From the NCBI GenBank assembly GCA_033064195.1, contig JARBJD010000006.1, forward strand, positions 124,001-188,000: a stretch of DNA of 64,000 bases. Reading direction: 5' to 3'. Of this stretch, positions 1-9,182 are shown piece after piece. Every line of letters begins with the position of its first letter. Position 1 is the first letter of the stretch. The stretch is from Blattamonas nauphoetae. Taxonomy: Eukaryota > Preaxostyla > Oxymonadida. A program made the translations under genes and the position numbers. The notes beneath the pieces were generated by a model. The model ran no database searches. It worked only from the letters and a program-made list of their open reading frames with translations, and was not told the origin of the DNA.

Positions 1-102
1 TCCGCTGAGAATGCGGAGATATTCGGAGGAGTTGGGCGAGCCATTTTTGTTATTGGGGGTAGATCATTTCCTTCTTCACTTGAACAAGATTGATCCAATC
101 AT

Positions 103-2006
103 ATGACAGATTCTATCCAAGTTCCTGTGGGATGTATGTTCCTTTTCTCGGTTTCAATATCCTTTTGAATCTTTGCGTCCTGCTCAGATTCGTTCGTTCG
201 AATCATCAACTCAGGGGGGTTTGGAACGGTTGTGGAAATGATTGAAAAGTCCACCAACATCCACTATGCGGGAAAGATAGTGCAGTGCTTAACACAGCAA
301 CATAAAAACAGATTCGATCGAGAAGTTGGAAGACTGAAAACATTCTCGCATCCTCGAATCATCAAATTGAAGGAAGCTGTGACAATAGATGGCTACAATG
401 TGATGGTGATGGAACTGGGCGGAAAGTCCCTTGCTGATGTTGTGAAAGACTGTTCAGAAAGGAAAGTTCTGATGCCTCGCGATGTTTGTTCGTTGATCGC
501 CTTTTATTCTTGTTCTTTTTCGTAAACTTGATTTTATATTTATTTTGTGTTGATACATTGTTGGTGGGTTGATTATTTCAGGAAGTATATCAAGTGATGG
601 AGGATATCGCTTCCGCACTGGAAGAGATGCACAATCGTCCAGGTGGAAGGACGGCTCACGGCGACATCAAAATGGAGAACATCCTGATGGACCCAGATGG
701 CCATGCGAAACTCTGTGTGCCTCTTCTTTGATCTCCCTCATCCTTCTCTTTGTATCCCTCCTCTCTGGTCATCTGTTCTTCGTCGAAGGTGATTTTGGGG
801 CAGCCGAATCGGAAGATGTGTCCGTCAGTCGTTCTGTGATATCGCAGTTGTACGTGTCGCCGGAGCGGATGGAGTCAGAAACGGGAGCAGCGACATGCGA
901 GGCAGATGTGTGGTCGTTGGGAGTTGTGCTGTATTGGCTGCTGTTTGGAGAGCCACCCTTCCCGAGCAAGAATCCAGTCCATGTGATTCGAGCGATTTCC
1001 TCTTTCAAAGCAACGTCGATCAAGAACACGTGTGGAGAGGAAGAACGAGCCCTGCTGATGCGAATGATGGATCCTGTCTGCCCATCTCGCAATTGTTCAT
1101 CCCTCCTTTTCTCTCTTCCTCTTTTCTGTTGATCAGTGTGTTGAAACTCGAGTGACGTGTCACCAGCTGTGTAGTGGAAAGGCGTTCCGATGCATCGTGG
1201 ACACACCCGCAGGTGTTTGGAAGCTGAAAGACTCCGACGAGAAAGCACTGTCGACAAGGTTGGCTGAAGACGAATTCACTGCTCGACTTGCACAAGCAGA
1301 AGAAGAAAAGCGGATGATAAGGAGAGAGAAAGACAAGCTGTCAGATGAAGTGAAGAGAATGAAAGAAGAACTTGGAGAGGTGAGAAAAGAGAAAGAGAAG
1401 AGTGAACGAGAGAAGAGTGAGTTATTTGACAAGATCGAGCGGATGAGAATGATGATGAAAACCGAATGGACAGGAACAGAATCTCTTCGGATTTTCGACA
1501 GAACTGCTCACACACTCACACCAACCACTCTCACACAGATCATCAAACTCGAAACTGCGACTTGGAGGACGGCATTCACTCTTCCGATCGACGAGGGAGA
1601 GTGGGAATTTAAAATCAGAGGTGATAGCATCAACTGGATAGTGAGTTTATTCTTCTCTCTTCTCACCCTTTCAGTGCTTGGCTTCCTCCAATATCCTCTC
1701 CCAGAAGATGCCACCCAATGGCAATGTGGATACTATGACAGTGGAATTGGTGGTGATTTCATTCTTTGGGATGGCAGAATGTGGAAAGATGTAGAACTCA
1801 AGCCAGCAGGAACAAACAAAAAGTGCGAGAAAGCTGGGCAAACAGCCGCAATTCGTGTGAACATGTCGACGAGAGAAGCAAAACTGTTTGTGGACGACGA
1901 GGAACAACCTGGGATCTTCACCGACATCCCTTCTCCTCTCTGCCTCGGAATCACAACACACTATCAAGCAACATCAATTGATGTCGTCTGGCTCAAACGA
2001 ATCTAA
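103..2006 (+). CDS. Protein kinase with coiled coil and SPRY-like C-terminal domain
   Basis: Six exons: 103-133, 215-483, 582-714, 789-1075, 1137-1644, 1675-2006. The sum is 1560 nt, giving 519 residues. The ATG at 103 is the first after an in-frame stop at 91-93. Visible kinase parts are a glycine loop near residues 10-16 (GWGFGTV), a lysine at about 31 (YAGK), HGD at 126-128 followed by K130 and N133, DFG at 146-148, SPE at 168-170 and DVWSLGVVLYWLL of the C-lobe. The HRD arginine is glycine, but the catalytic aspartate and DFG remain, so activity is possible. Residues about 285-345 form a charged coiled coil. The rest resembles a SPRY/B30.2-like fold (LGFLQYP, CGYYDSGIGG, ILWDGRMWK, VDDEEQPG); that domain name is tentative. 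Introns are 81, 98, 74, 61 and 30 nt. The substrate is unknown. Confidence 0.85.
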
Positions 2007-2890
2007 GGGCAATTCTCATCGCGATCTCTGGCGACATCATCACCACAAAGCTCTCCACTCACTCGGGAATCGAGACATACATCGATGATTCAATTCGAGA
2101 GACGAGCGGGCCTTCAGAGTGTTCTTCTCGGAATGAGGTGGGTACTTTTTTAAGAGGTGTCCACACACTTGTTTTGAGGGTTGATCATTTTTCCATCAAT
2201 CTTTCCCTCTTTAACCTCTAATGAATGTTCAACATCGACTATTTAAACGAAGACATGTTTGACAAAGATTAGATCTAGGACGAAAATCCAAAAAATGTTG
2301 CCCTCCATCTCATTTGAAATCTTGTTTTATCCAACTTTTTCTTAAAATCAATGTTTGAGAGGTGTTTCGTTCCATTTGGACAAACTCCCATGTGTTGAAC
2401 TTGAAATGATGAGATGGAAAAGTGAGATGAGAATTGAATGCGGTGTGCAAGCAATGAAGAATGGGTGACCCGATGCTTAGCAAGAAGCACTCCGTCCGTG
2501 AAGTGCGGCCAACACACAGCTGCAACAGAAGCGATGACTCAAAACGAAACAGAGTGCCCGCGAGGAGGCAAGAGTGACCCGCGAAGCGGTGAATAGTGGA
2601 GCGAGTTGTGCCAAACGAGGATTGGCTGCTGAGATGGCGGCATCACTCAGCAGCACGAACAGTTGAAGTGGTTGGAGTTGGGGAGCTGGAGAATCAAGAA
2701 ATGTCGCGTGGTGAATCGTGAGATGTCAGAAGGAAAACGAAACGAAGTTTCCACTGTCTGTCTGAGTGTGACTTGAAGAGGGAGGAGATGACATGGAGTG
2801 GCTGTGAGAAAATGAACAATCAGACAGGTGGGATGACGTGATTTTGGAGATGTGGTGTGATGAGTGAAATGAGGTGGGATGATTGAGGAA
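2007..2890. other. Intergenic spacer between two converging genes
   Basis: No convincing gene is seen. The kinase gene and receptor gene A converge here. The first 380 bases look unique within the window. From about 2390 to 2890 the sequence is the conserved block that also follows the other receptor genes. Confidence 0.6.
2390..2890. repeat. Conserved 3'-flank block of the receptor genes, copy 1
   Basis: About 500 noncoding bases directly downstream of gene A match, by eye at roughly 85 percent, the bases following gene B (13230-13724) and gene C (21570-22066). Shared landmarks include GGATTGGCTGCTGAGATGG and the run CACTGTCTGTCTGAGTGTG. It is probably a 3' untranslated or downstream region copied along with the genes. 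Part of it was read as open frames that I judge not to be coding. Confidence 0.7.
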
Positions 2891-5800
2891 CTATTGGTTC
2901 GATTCCGCTTTGTTGTTTTGCTGGCCGAGAGTTGGTTCGGATCCAGATGGCGAGAAGCATTTGAAGAGTCGATCTTTCACTTTCTGCAATGTCGGTCTGT
3001 TCTTCGGCTCGATTTGCATGCAATCCTCAATCAGGTCGCGAAGTGCCTCGTTCTCAACTGCATTCATCTTCAGACCAACTCCCAACACAATCTGCCGATG
3101 AGCATTCAGACCATCGTGTTCACGGTATGGCACCTGTCCAGTCTCGATCTCCCACAACAGCAGGCCGAGCCGAAAAACCAGTCCAGCTTCTTTGTTGCTT
3201 CCCGATTTCTGTTCAGATTCGTTGTTCTCCTCGCTTTCTTCCGGTGGATTCCATCGCTGAGAATCCCCTCCATTCGGGTTGTTCATTTTCTCGCCAAGCG
3301 ATTGGTTCCTTGTCTGGTCATCCACCACTTTGAAATGCACTTCCGTGTCATTCCCAAACAGCACCCAGTGCGGGTTCAGATTCTGCAAAACTTGTGCTGT
3401 CGGCATCTTCTGCATCACACGCAGAAGTTGTTCCGTGAGTGCTTTCTGGATCTTCTCCGTCTCAATCGGTTTCGGATTCTGGACTTCGTGAAGGCGGTGA
3501 TAGAGGGTTTCTTTCGAAGCGAGGAATTTCGTCTCCACAATGTCCTTCTGGTGGCTGTCGCTGATGCAAAGAACTTCCACAAACTCCTCGTTTCGTGTCG
3601 AGGGGGCACCGAATGTGGACAGATTGTTGGTGGTCTCTCCTTTGTGCTGATTCGCTGCAACGATGTTGTGTGTGTCACTCAGTCCAACTTCCATAACTTC
3701 TCCCTTCGCCAAGTACTCTTCAGTTTCTTGTTCTTCTGCCAGTTCCGTCTTTTCTTGCTTCTTTGGCTGTCGTTTTCGTCGCCACACGAGGAAGATGACC
3801 AGGAGGATGATCAGAAGCAGCACAACACTGATCACAAGAGGAAGGATCCACGAAAGTGCTTTTCCAAGCGGTGTTTGGCTGAATTTCGGTTTCGTCGGTT
3901 CAGGCTCGTCGATGTGCGCAGCCGAGAATGAGAACCAGTCTGTTGTTCGCAGATTCTTCCCAAACTTCAGTCGGCACCGAAGTTCGTGTTTCTGATCGAG
4001 TGTTGCGATCGCTTCTTGTTTGATGACGACTGTCACCACAGTGTCTGACAATGCGTGCTTCAGTTCGATTTCCACACTTTTCCCATCAGCGTTGCTTTCC
4101 GATGTGAATTCAAACACTTCCAAGGACAATCCACACGGAATCAGTCGAGATCCAATGATGCTCACTGTGTACTGTTTCGTGGATGTGTCAAACACACTCA
4201 TCGACTGCTCTTTGTCCAGCTGAGGAACGAACAGTGGCGAGTCGGTTTGCGCTGCATCTCCATTCATCACACAGTCTTCCATCGAAGCCCACAGCGACGA
4301 TCCTTGGAATCCATCTCCTCCATTCAGACTTCCAATCGTCACTGTCCCTTTGTCCGAACAGTGGATGTTGCGACGTGAAGAAGGAAACGAGGAGGACGAG
4401 GCTGAGTTGGAAACGAATGACGATGTCAGAATCTCAAGTGATCCGTTCTTCATGTTGATCGCTCCTTGAGACAGTTGGTACAACTGAGTGGTCCTGAGGC
4501 GTGTTTCACAGTTCATCAGTTGGAGAGCTCCCGACGACCAGCTGCAAACTCCATCCGAATCCTCGTTCATCGTCATTCCAGTGAGTGGACCAGCAAACAG
4601 TCCTTCGTGAAACACGAGTTTGGAGTTCGTTCCATGAATCACAACAAACGACGGCGAAGCAGACAGGACGTGCACATCCACGTTTTTCAACTCGAGAAAG
4701 GCTGAGTCCACAACAATCATGCCCAGCTCGCCTCCACTCAGATCGTGCGACGCGATGTGCAGTTGGGGTTCTGTTGAGCTGCAATTTGCTACCATCACGT
4801 GCTTTCCTTCCGTCACGGTAATCGGCGAGACCAGTGTGGCAGAGTCCATGATGAGGACTGTCGGTCGAGGAAAACCAATTCCTTTCACAATTCGCCATGC
4901 TTCGTCCATTGTCTTGCATTTCTCTCCATCATCTCCACAAAAGTCACTCAGAACACCTGACTCGTCCACATGAAACACAGGCTCTGCTGGCTTGGCGTCG
5001 GTCGTGAATGTGTTCTTGACGAGATCGACGCGTTGAGATGTCCCTCCCACTTCCACCATCTTTGAGAGGGTGTGTTCCGTCGAGTATTGTAGGCTAGTCG
5101 CCCAACCAATGCGAATCGGAGCTGTTGAGCTGCAAGCGAGGGTTGACAACGAGCATTCCACTTCCACTTCAGTGTTGTCGGATAGAATCAGTTTGTATTG
5201 AGAATTGTGAATCGAGCCATCAACTTCCAGTGTAAAAGTCAACCCGGTGTTCACGTCATTTGAGAATGCGGTGTCAATTTTAGTCAGTCGAGCATTCGAA
5301 GGAATTGTGAAAGAGAAATCATCGTTCAGTGCGAAGTTGGCTCCGTTCGAAACAGAAGCGATCGAATACGTCTCACTGAAAACCAACGAATTTAGTGACG
5401 GTGTCTCAGCCACATTGAAGAGTGCTGAGAACGAGGTGCCCGACAACTTTGTGATGGAGGCGAGGACAGAAGGATCTTCATCTTTGATCGTGACGGTGGT
5501 GATGGCTGATGGAAGATTTCGACCTTGGAACGTCACTTCAACTTGAGTCTGGTCACTGTTCAGTTCAGTTGAAACGATCTTTTCGACACGGGCTGGTTCA
5601 GCCGGAACAATGAATTGAAGATTTGGCGTGAGGATCGGCTGATTACTCCCTGGACATGAGAAACCGGTGATCGTGTATGTCGTCCCAAATGCCAACTCAA
5701 CTGTCTTGCTTCCGTCCATCGAGTAAAGAACAGCTGTCGCCTCTCCATCCACACCATCAGCATCGAAGACTGCTGTCACTGTCGATGTGCTTGACCCATC

Positions 5801-8254
5801 AGAAACTGTCAGTGTGTACGGGTTGGCGAAGAGGTTTTCTCCAACCAGTTTCACGGTGATTGTGTCCTGTTTTGAATCCGAAAATGAGGTTGTGCCCACA
5901 CTCTTCAACTTGGGACGGCCCGGAGTGGTGAAGAAGAGGCGAGGAGGGTCGTAGATGGGAACCTTTCCTGTGCTCATTTCAATCACCTCATCAATCTCAT
6001 ATTTCGTTTCGAAATCGAAGATGGCATCATCACCCTGAAGCTTCAGTCCAAACTTCGTCGAGAAGATATTGCCTCCGGATGGGTTGTTCACAAAATCAAC
6101 TTCCATCCAGAAATTGGGGATGTCTTTCACGGACACTTTGTACGATCCTGTCGCAAGCGTCCGTGCTTTCAGAGAAAAGAAAGTGTCCGATTCAGAGTCG
6201 CCGCCTCCACACAATGCTTGCACAATTCGAGGTGGATTTGCGGTGGTGAGCACAACACTGTTTGTGTCCACAATCGATTCAGTCCATCCAAAAGCGACCA
6301 GCGAATAGTTCGATTCGTATTGCAGCAGTTCCCATTCTCCAAAAGAGAGCTCTGACTCTGACGATGTTGAATCGGAAGAGAAGTCGAACGAGATCATTCT
6401 GTTGATTGGAGGGGGAGAATCGTCGTTCGGCATTTCGTACCCATTCGTGTTGTCCACCAGCATCAGAACTGTTTTACTGATCGGCTTGTCAACTGTCAGC
6501 GCCGATTTTGCCGTCCTGTTGTCCGCGCTCACGACACAGCTCACTGATGAAACTGTCAAAGAATTAGATGCAGTAACCAAGTTTGGAGTGACAGGGATTC
6601 CGAGGGTATAAACCCGGACAGGGTTCTTATCAGTGTCGCAGTCTGTGAACGACGATGCATCAGACGTTGCTTGGGTTGAGTTTAAGGAAATGTCGAATGC
6701 AGTTTCAGCAGAGGGTCCAGTGTTCTTTCTGAAGCGGAGCGAGTTGAACGTAAACTCAGTCTTTTCGATGTTGATTGTTCCATCATTGACTGTCTGATGG
6801 TGGCATTTCTGAAAAAGACAGTTCGAAAGAGTGACTGGACCTGGGCATTGCATGTAAAACAATCCAGCTCCGTACGTTTTTGCGTTGAGATCAGAAAACA
6901 CGCAATCTGTGATTGATGCCAGCTGACATCTGGATATCTGCATTGCTCCGCCCTGGTCTGCGCTTCCCGAAACAAATGAGCTCTGTGACACTGTGATGGC
7001 ACTCGTTGAGAAGAAGGGATAGAAGAAGATACTTCCTCCCAAACGAATTGCGGTGCAACGAACGAAGGAGCATTTTGTGACGCTGAGGGAAACTTTGATT
7101 TCATTTGAGTCAATCGCTCCTCCTCGGTCAGCGCGCATGTCTCGGAAGGTGCAAGAGTCGAACTGAGTGAACGCCGTAAAGCGAGCGTGGTCAAAATGGG
7201 TCGTTCTGTGTTGGAGATACACGGTGGGAGGGCCTTCGGTTGGTTCAGCGGAGGCTTCGCATTTCGAGAACGACGAATTCTGACAACAAAGAGCACTCCC
7301 CAAATTCATGTCCAAGCAGCCACAACCATAAAGATGGTTCGTGCATTCCGAGATTGACAAGGAAATCAATCTTTGCGAGGCGAGAGGGAAGCCGAGAGTG
7401 TCGCGGATGAAGCGACGACGACTCGTCACGTTTGTCATCACTGAAGTCGTTAAAGAAACAGATGCTGCCAACGGGGATTGCTGGGTGTTGTTTTCGTTCA
7501 ACCCAAAATCGAACAGCGGGCCAGTTGCGAGAGGCAATGCGGTATTCGAAAACGAGAGTCCACTCCCAACGATCGACAGAACACAAGTTGTTTGATCTGG
7601 TTCGCTGAGAAAGATGCTGTTTTCCGACGACTCAGACATCAGTGATTTGTGATTGTGCGGAATTGTCCCAACAAGAGGCAGAGATGTCGCGTGTTGTTTC
7701 CAGTTCACTTGGGTGTTGAAAACTGTCAACATCGAAGTATCTCCGAGTGTACACGTTGATAAAAAAGGACTGGTGCTTGGAGCAGGGTTAATTTCGCAGT
7801 TTGAGACCGACAACGACGATTGGATGATTGTCGCAACAGAACTGTGGTCTCCATGGCAGATCAATCGAAGAGAAGAGAGTGCAACTGTGCTGTTTGTCAC
7901 AATCAGCATCGATGTCAGTTCGGTGTTCGAAATATCTTGGCTGTCTTCAGTTTTGCTCCAAACGATTGATGTCGATTGAGCCCCAACAATCGATATGTTG
8001 ACTGATCTCACAACATATTCAAAGAGATGGTATTGTCCGTGGAGATGAATGGGTTCGTTCCTGTGTCCGGTGTTTGAAGTTCGGGCATCAGTCAATTCTT
8101 CAAGAATCGGTTTCAGGTTCAACAAATCGCCTTCGGGGAGTACATCAGCGTGAAACGTCAAGTGGAAGAGGGAAACGATGAGGGGGACAGAAAGAAATAT
8201 ATGAGGGCGCATTTTGATGTCCAATCGATAATTCGATAATATCGATCGGCTCAT
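2891..8254 (-). CDS. Receptor-like protein A: beta-helix, Ig-like repeats, one membrane span, pseudokinase
   Basis: A single open frame of 1787 codons. The second in-frame ATG (8212) starts a clear signal peptide (MRPHIFLSVPLIVSLF) and is the likelier start. Residues about 70-560 show beta-helix rungs with repeated Cys-x-Phe and Gly-Gly motifs (pectin-lyase-like fold). Residues about 600-1085 hold roughly 100-residue repeats that look Ig-like, with boundaries at motifs such as PAEPARV. A second beta-helix stretch follows (about 1085-1400), then one membrane span at about 1467-1492 ending in WRRKR. The cytoplasmic part (about 1580-1771) matches a kinase fold: RWNPPEE replaces APE, and VFRLGLLLWEIETG and NRPTLQKV fit the C-lobe. 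I see no VAIK lysine, HRD or DFG, so it should be a pseudokinase. It is the only unbroken copy of the three neighbours. A surface receptor or adhesin role is inference. Confidence 0.85.
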   Translation of the reverse strand: MSRSILSNYRLDIKMRPHIFLSVPLIVSLFHLTFHADVLPEGDLLNLKPILEELTDARTSNTGHRNEPIHLHGQYHLFEYVVRSVNISIVGAQSTSIVWSKTEDSQDISNTELTSMLIVTNSTVALSSLRLICHGDHSSVATIIQSSLSVSNCEINPAPSTSPFLSTCTLGDTSMLTVFNTQVNWKQHATSLPLVGTIPHNHKSLMSESSENSIFLSEPDQTTCVLSIVGSGLSFSNTALPLATGPLFDFGLNENNTQQSPLAASVSLTTSVMTNVTSRRRFIRDTLGFPLASQRLISLSISECTNHLYGCGCLDMNLGSALCCQNSSFSKCEASAEPTEGPPTVYLQHRTTHFDHARFTAFTQFDSCTFRDMRADRGGAIDSNEIKVSLSVTKCSFVRCTAIRLGGSIFFYPFFSTSAITVSQSSFVSGSADQGGAMQISRCQLASITDCVFSDLNAKTYGAGLFYMQCPGPVTLSNCLFQKCHHQTVNDGTINIEKTEFTFNSLRFRKNTGPSAETAFDISLNSTQATSDASSFTDCDTDKNPVRVYTLGIPVTPNLVTASNSLTVSSVSCVVSADNRTAKSALTVDKPISKTVLMLVDNTNGYEMPNDDSPPPINRMISFDFSSDSTSSESELSFGEWELLQYESNYSLVAFGWTESIVDTNSVVLTTANPPRIVQALCGGGDSESDTFFSLKARTLATGSYKVSVKDIPNFWMEVDFVNNPSGGNIFSTKFGLKLQGDDAIFDFETKYEIDEVIEMSTGKVPIYDPPRLFFTTPGRPKLKSVGTTSFSDSKQDTITVKLVGENLFANPYTLTVSDGSSTSTVTAVFDADGVDGEATAVLYSMDGSKTVELAFGTTYTITGFSCPGSNQPILTPNLQFIVPAEPARVEKIVSTELNSDQTQVEVTFQGRNLPSAITTVTIKDEDPSVLASITKLSGTSFSALFNVAETPSLNSLVFSETYSIASVSNGANFALNDDFSFTIPSNARLTKIDTAFSNDVNTGLTFTLEVDGSIHNSQYKLILSDNTEVEVECSLSTLACSSTAPIRIGWATSLQYSTEHTLSKMVEVGGTSQRVDLVKNTFTTDAKPAEPVFHVDESGVLSDFCGDDGEKCKTMDEAWRIVKGIGFPRPTVLIMDSATLVSPITVTEGKHVMVANCSSTEPQLHIASHDLSGGELGMIVVDSAFLELKNVDVHVLSASPSFVVIHGTNSKLVFHEGLFAGPLTGMTMNEDSDGVCSWSSGALQLMNCETRLRTTQLYQLSQGAINMKNGSLEILTSSFVSNSASSSSFPSSRRNIHCSDKGTVTIGSLNGGDGFQGSSLWASMEDCVMNGDAAQTDSPLFVPQLDKEQSMSVFDTSTKQYTVSIIGSRLIPCGLSLEVFEFTSESNADGKSVEIELKHALSDTVVTVVIKQEAIATLDQKHELRCRLKFGKNLRTTDWFSFSAAHIDEPEPTKPKFSQTPLGKALSWILPLVISVVLLLIILLVIFLVWRRKRQPKKQEKTELAEEQETEEYLAKGEVMEVGLSDTHNIVAANQHKGETTNNLSTFGAPSTRNEEFVEVLCISDSHQKDIVETKFLASKETLYHRLHEVQNPKPIETEKIQKALTEQLLRVMQKMPTAQVLQNLNPHWVLFGNDTEVHFKVVDDQTRNQSLGEKMNNPNGGDSQRWNPPEESEENNESEQKSGSNKEAGLVFRLGLLLWEIETGQVPYREHDGLNAHRQIVLGVGLKMNAVENEALRDLIEDCMQIEPKNRPTLQKVKDRLFKCFSPSGSEPTLGQQNNKAESNQ

Positions 8255-8581
8255 TATTCGTATTTGTCCTCAACGAATCTCCGGAGTTTTCAAATGTATT
8301 CACTGAATGTTTTTTGAAAGATGCAATCACAAAAGAATCGAATCCTCAAGAACAGAGTGGCAATGACATCGGAACAATAGGATGGCAGTAAAGAAAGTTC
8401 AATGTTCTAAAGGAACCATGGAAATGTGGACAAATTTTTGTGATAACTTTGAGAAATAGACTTCATCGGGTGTTGTGGAGTGTTTCTAGCTCCAATCATC
8501 TCCTTAGGTGAGCAAAGTGAACTGTATGTTGCCAATTCGATTGGCGCAAAGATCCTTGAGTTTATCTTGTTCATTAGTTTG
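8255..8581. other. Spacer upstream of gene A
   Basis: 327 bases without a gene. The first 180 or so match the 5' flank of gene C (27351-27530) closely, so the gene family carries its upstream region along. This is the likely promoter region of gene A. I recognise no specific promoter motif. Confidence 0.5.
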
Positions 8582-9154
8582 TCAGGAGTAAAGGAGAGCC
8601 CTTCTTTCATCGAGCTTCTCAGATATCAGATCGACTGAATGAGGAGTCAATCCACTCATTTCGTTCTTGCTCGTTTGGTTGGCTGTCAGTTTTCGACGCA
8701 TCCACAGCACGTCTTCCCGACCAGTATCGTCTGCCTTCCACACTTCCCATCCATCAACCAGCAGATCCCACCTCGAAGTCAGCGGGGATGGCAGAGGAAT
8801 CATTGAAAGGTCGTGTGCTGTCCATTCTGGCGAGACAAACGAGAAGTCTTGTTTCGTCGACAGAAAGTGGATGAGGGCAAAGCGAGGAGGTTCATTCGCC
8901 GTTTCGCGGAATCAGAAGAGATGATGAGATGATCGAGTCAGTTTCGGCTGATTGGTGAAGATCGATGTGGTCAGCTCGGCGGAGGAACACCAGGCCACGA
9001 TCAAAGGCGGATGATACACTCTGAGGAGACGGGGAAGGGTGGAGTGGCATCACACAACGCGGCACTCATTCGCAGATCTTCAAAGATCGAGCGACCATCG
9101 AGTCCCGAAGTGCGCTGAGTTGTATTCCGGTCGTTCACTGGCCTCCTTTCCATT
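8582..9154 (-). CDS. Possible short gene downstream of X, structure unresolved
   Basis: Coding-like text lies downstream of X on the same strand. An ATG at about 9154 opens MERRPVNDRNTTQ. A 35-nt intron with good ends would join it to a frame reading LIVAWCSSAELTTSIF, and the same frame later reads WDLLVDGWEVWKADD and ends at 8582. Between these two parts there is an in-frame TGA at 8912-8914, with no intron ends that would clearly remove it. The second copy (16920-17492) has the same TGA. It may be a separate small gene, the 3' exons of X, or a decayed gene. No family is recognised. Confidence 0.4.
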
Positions 9155-9182
9155 GTGTGATGTGTCAGGATGACTGGGAGTG

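Noticed and set aside
769-1257. 162-codon minus-strand frame
   Set aside because: Lies across the exons of the kinase gene, whose six-exon model is well supported.
2879-3931. 350-codon plus-strand frame opposite the cytoplasmic part of gene A
   Set aside because: It is the antisense shadow of an intact coding frame and recurs opposite gene C; no domain is seen.
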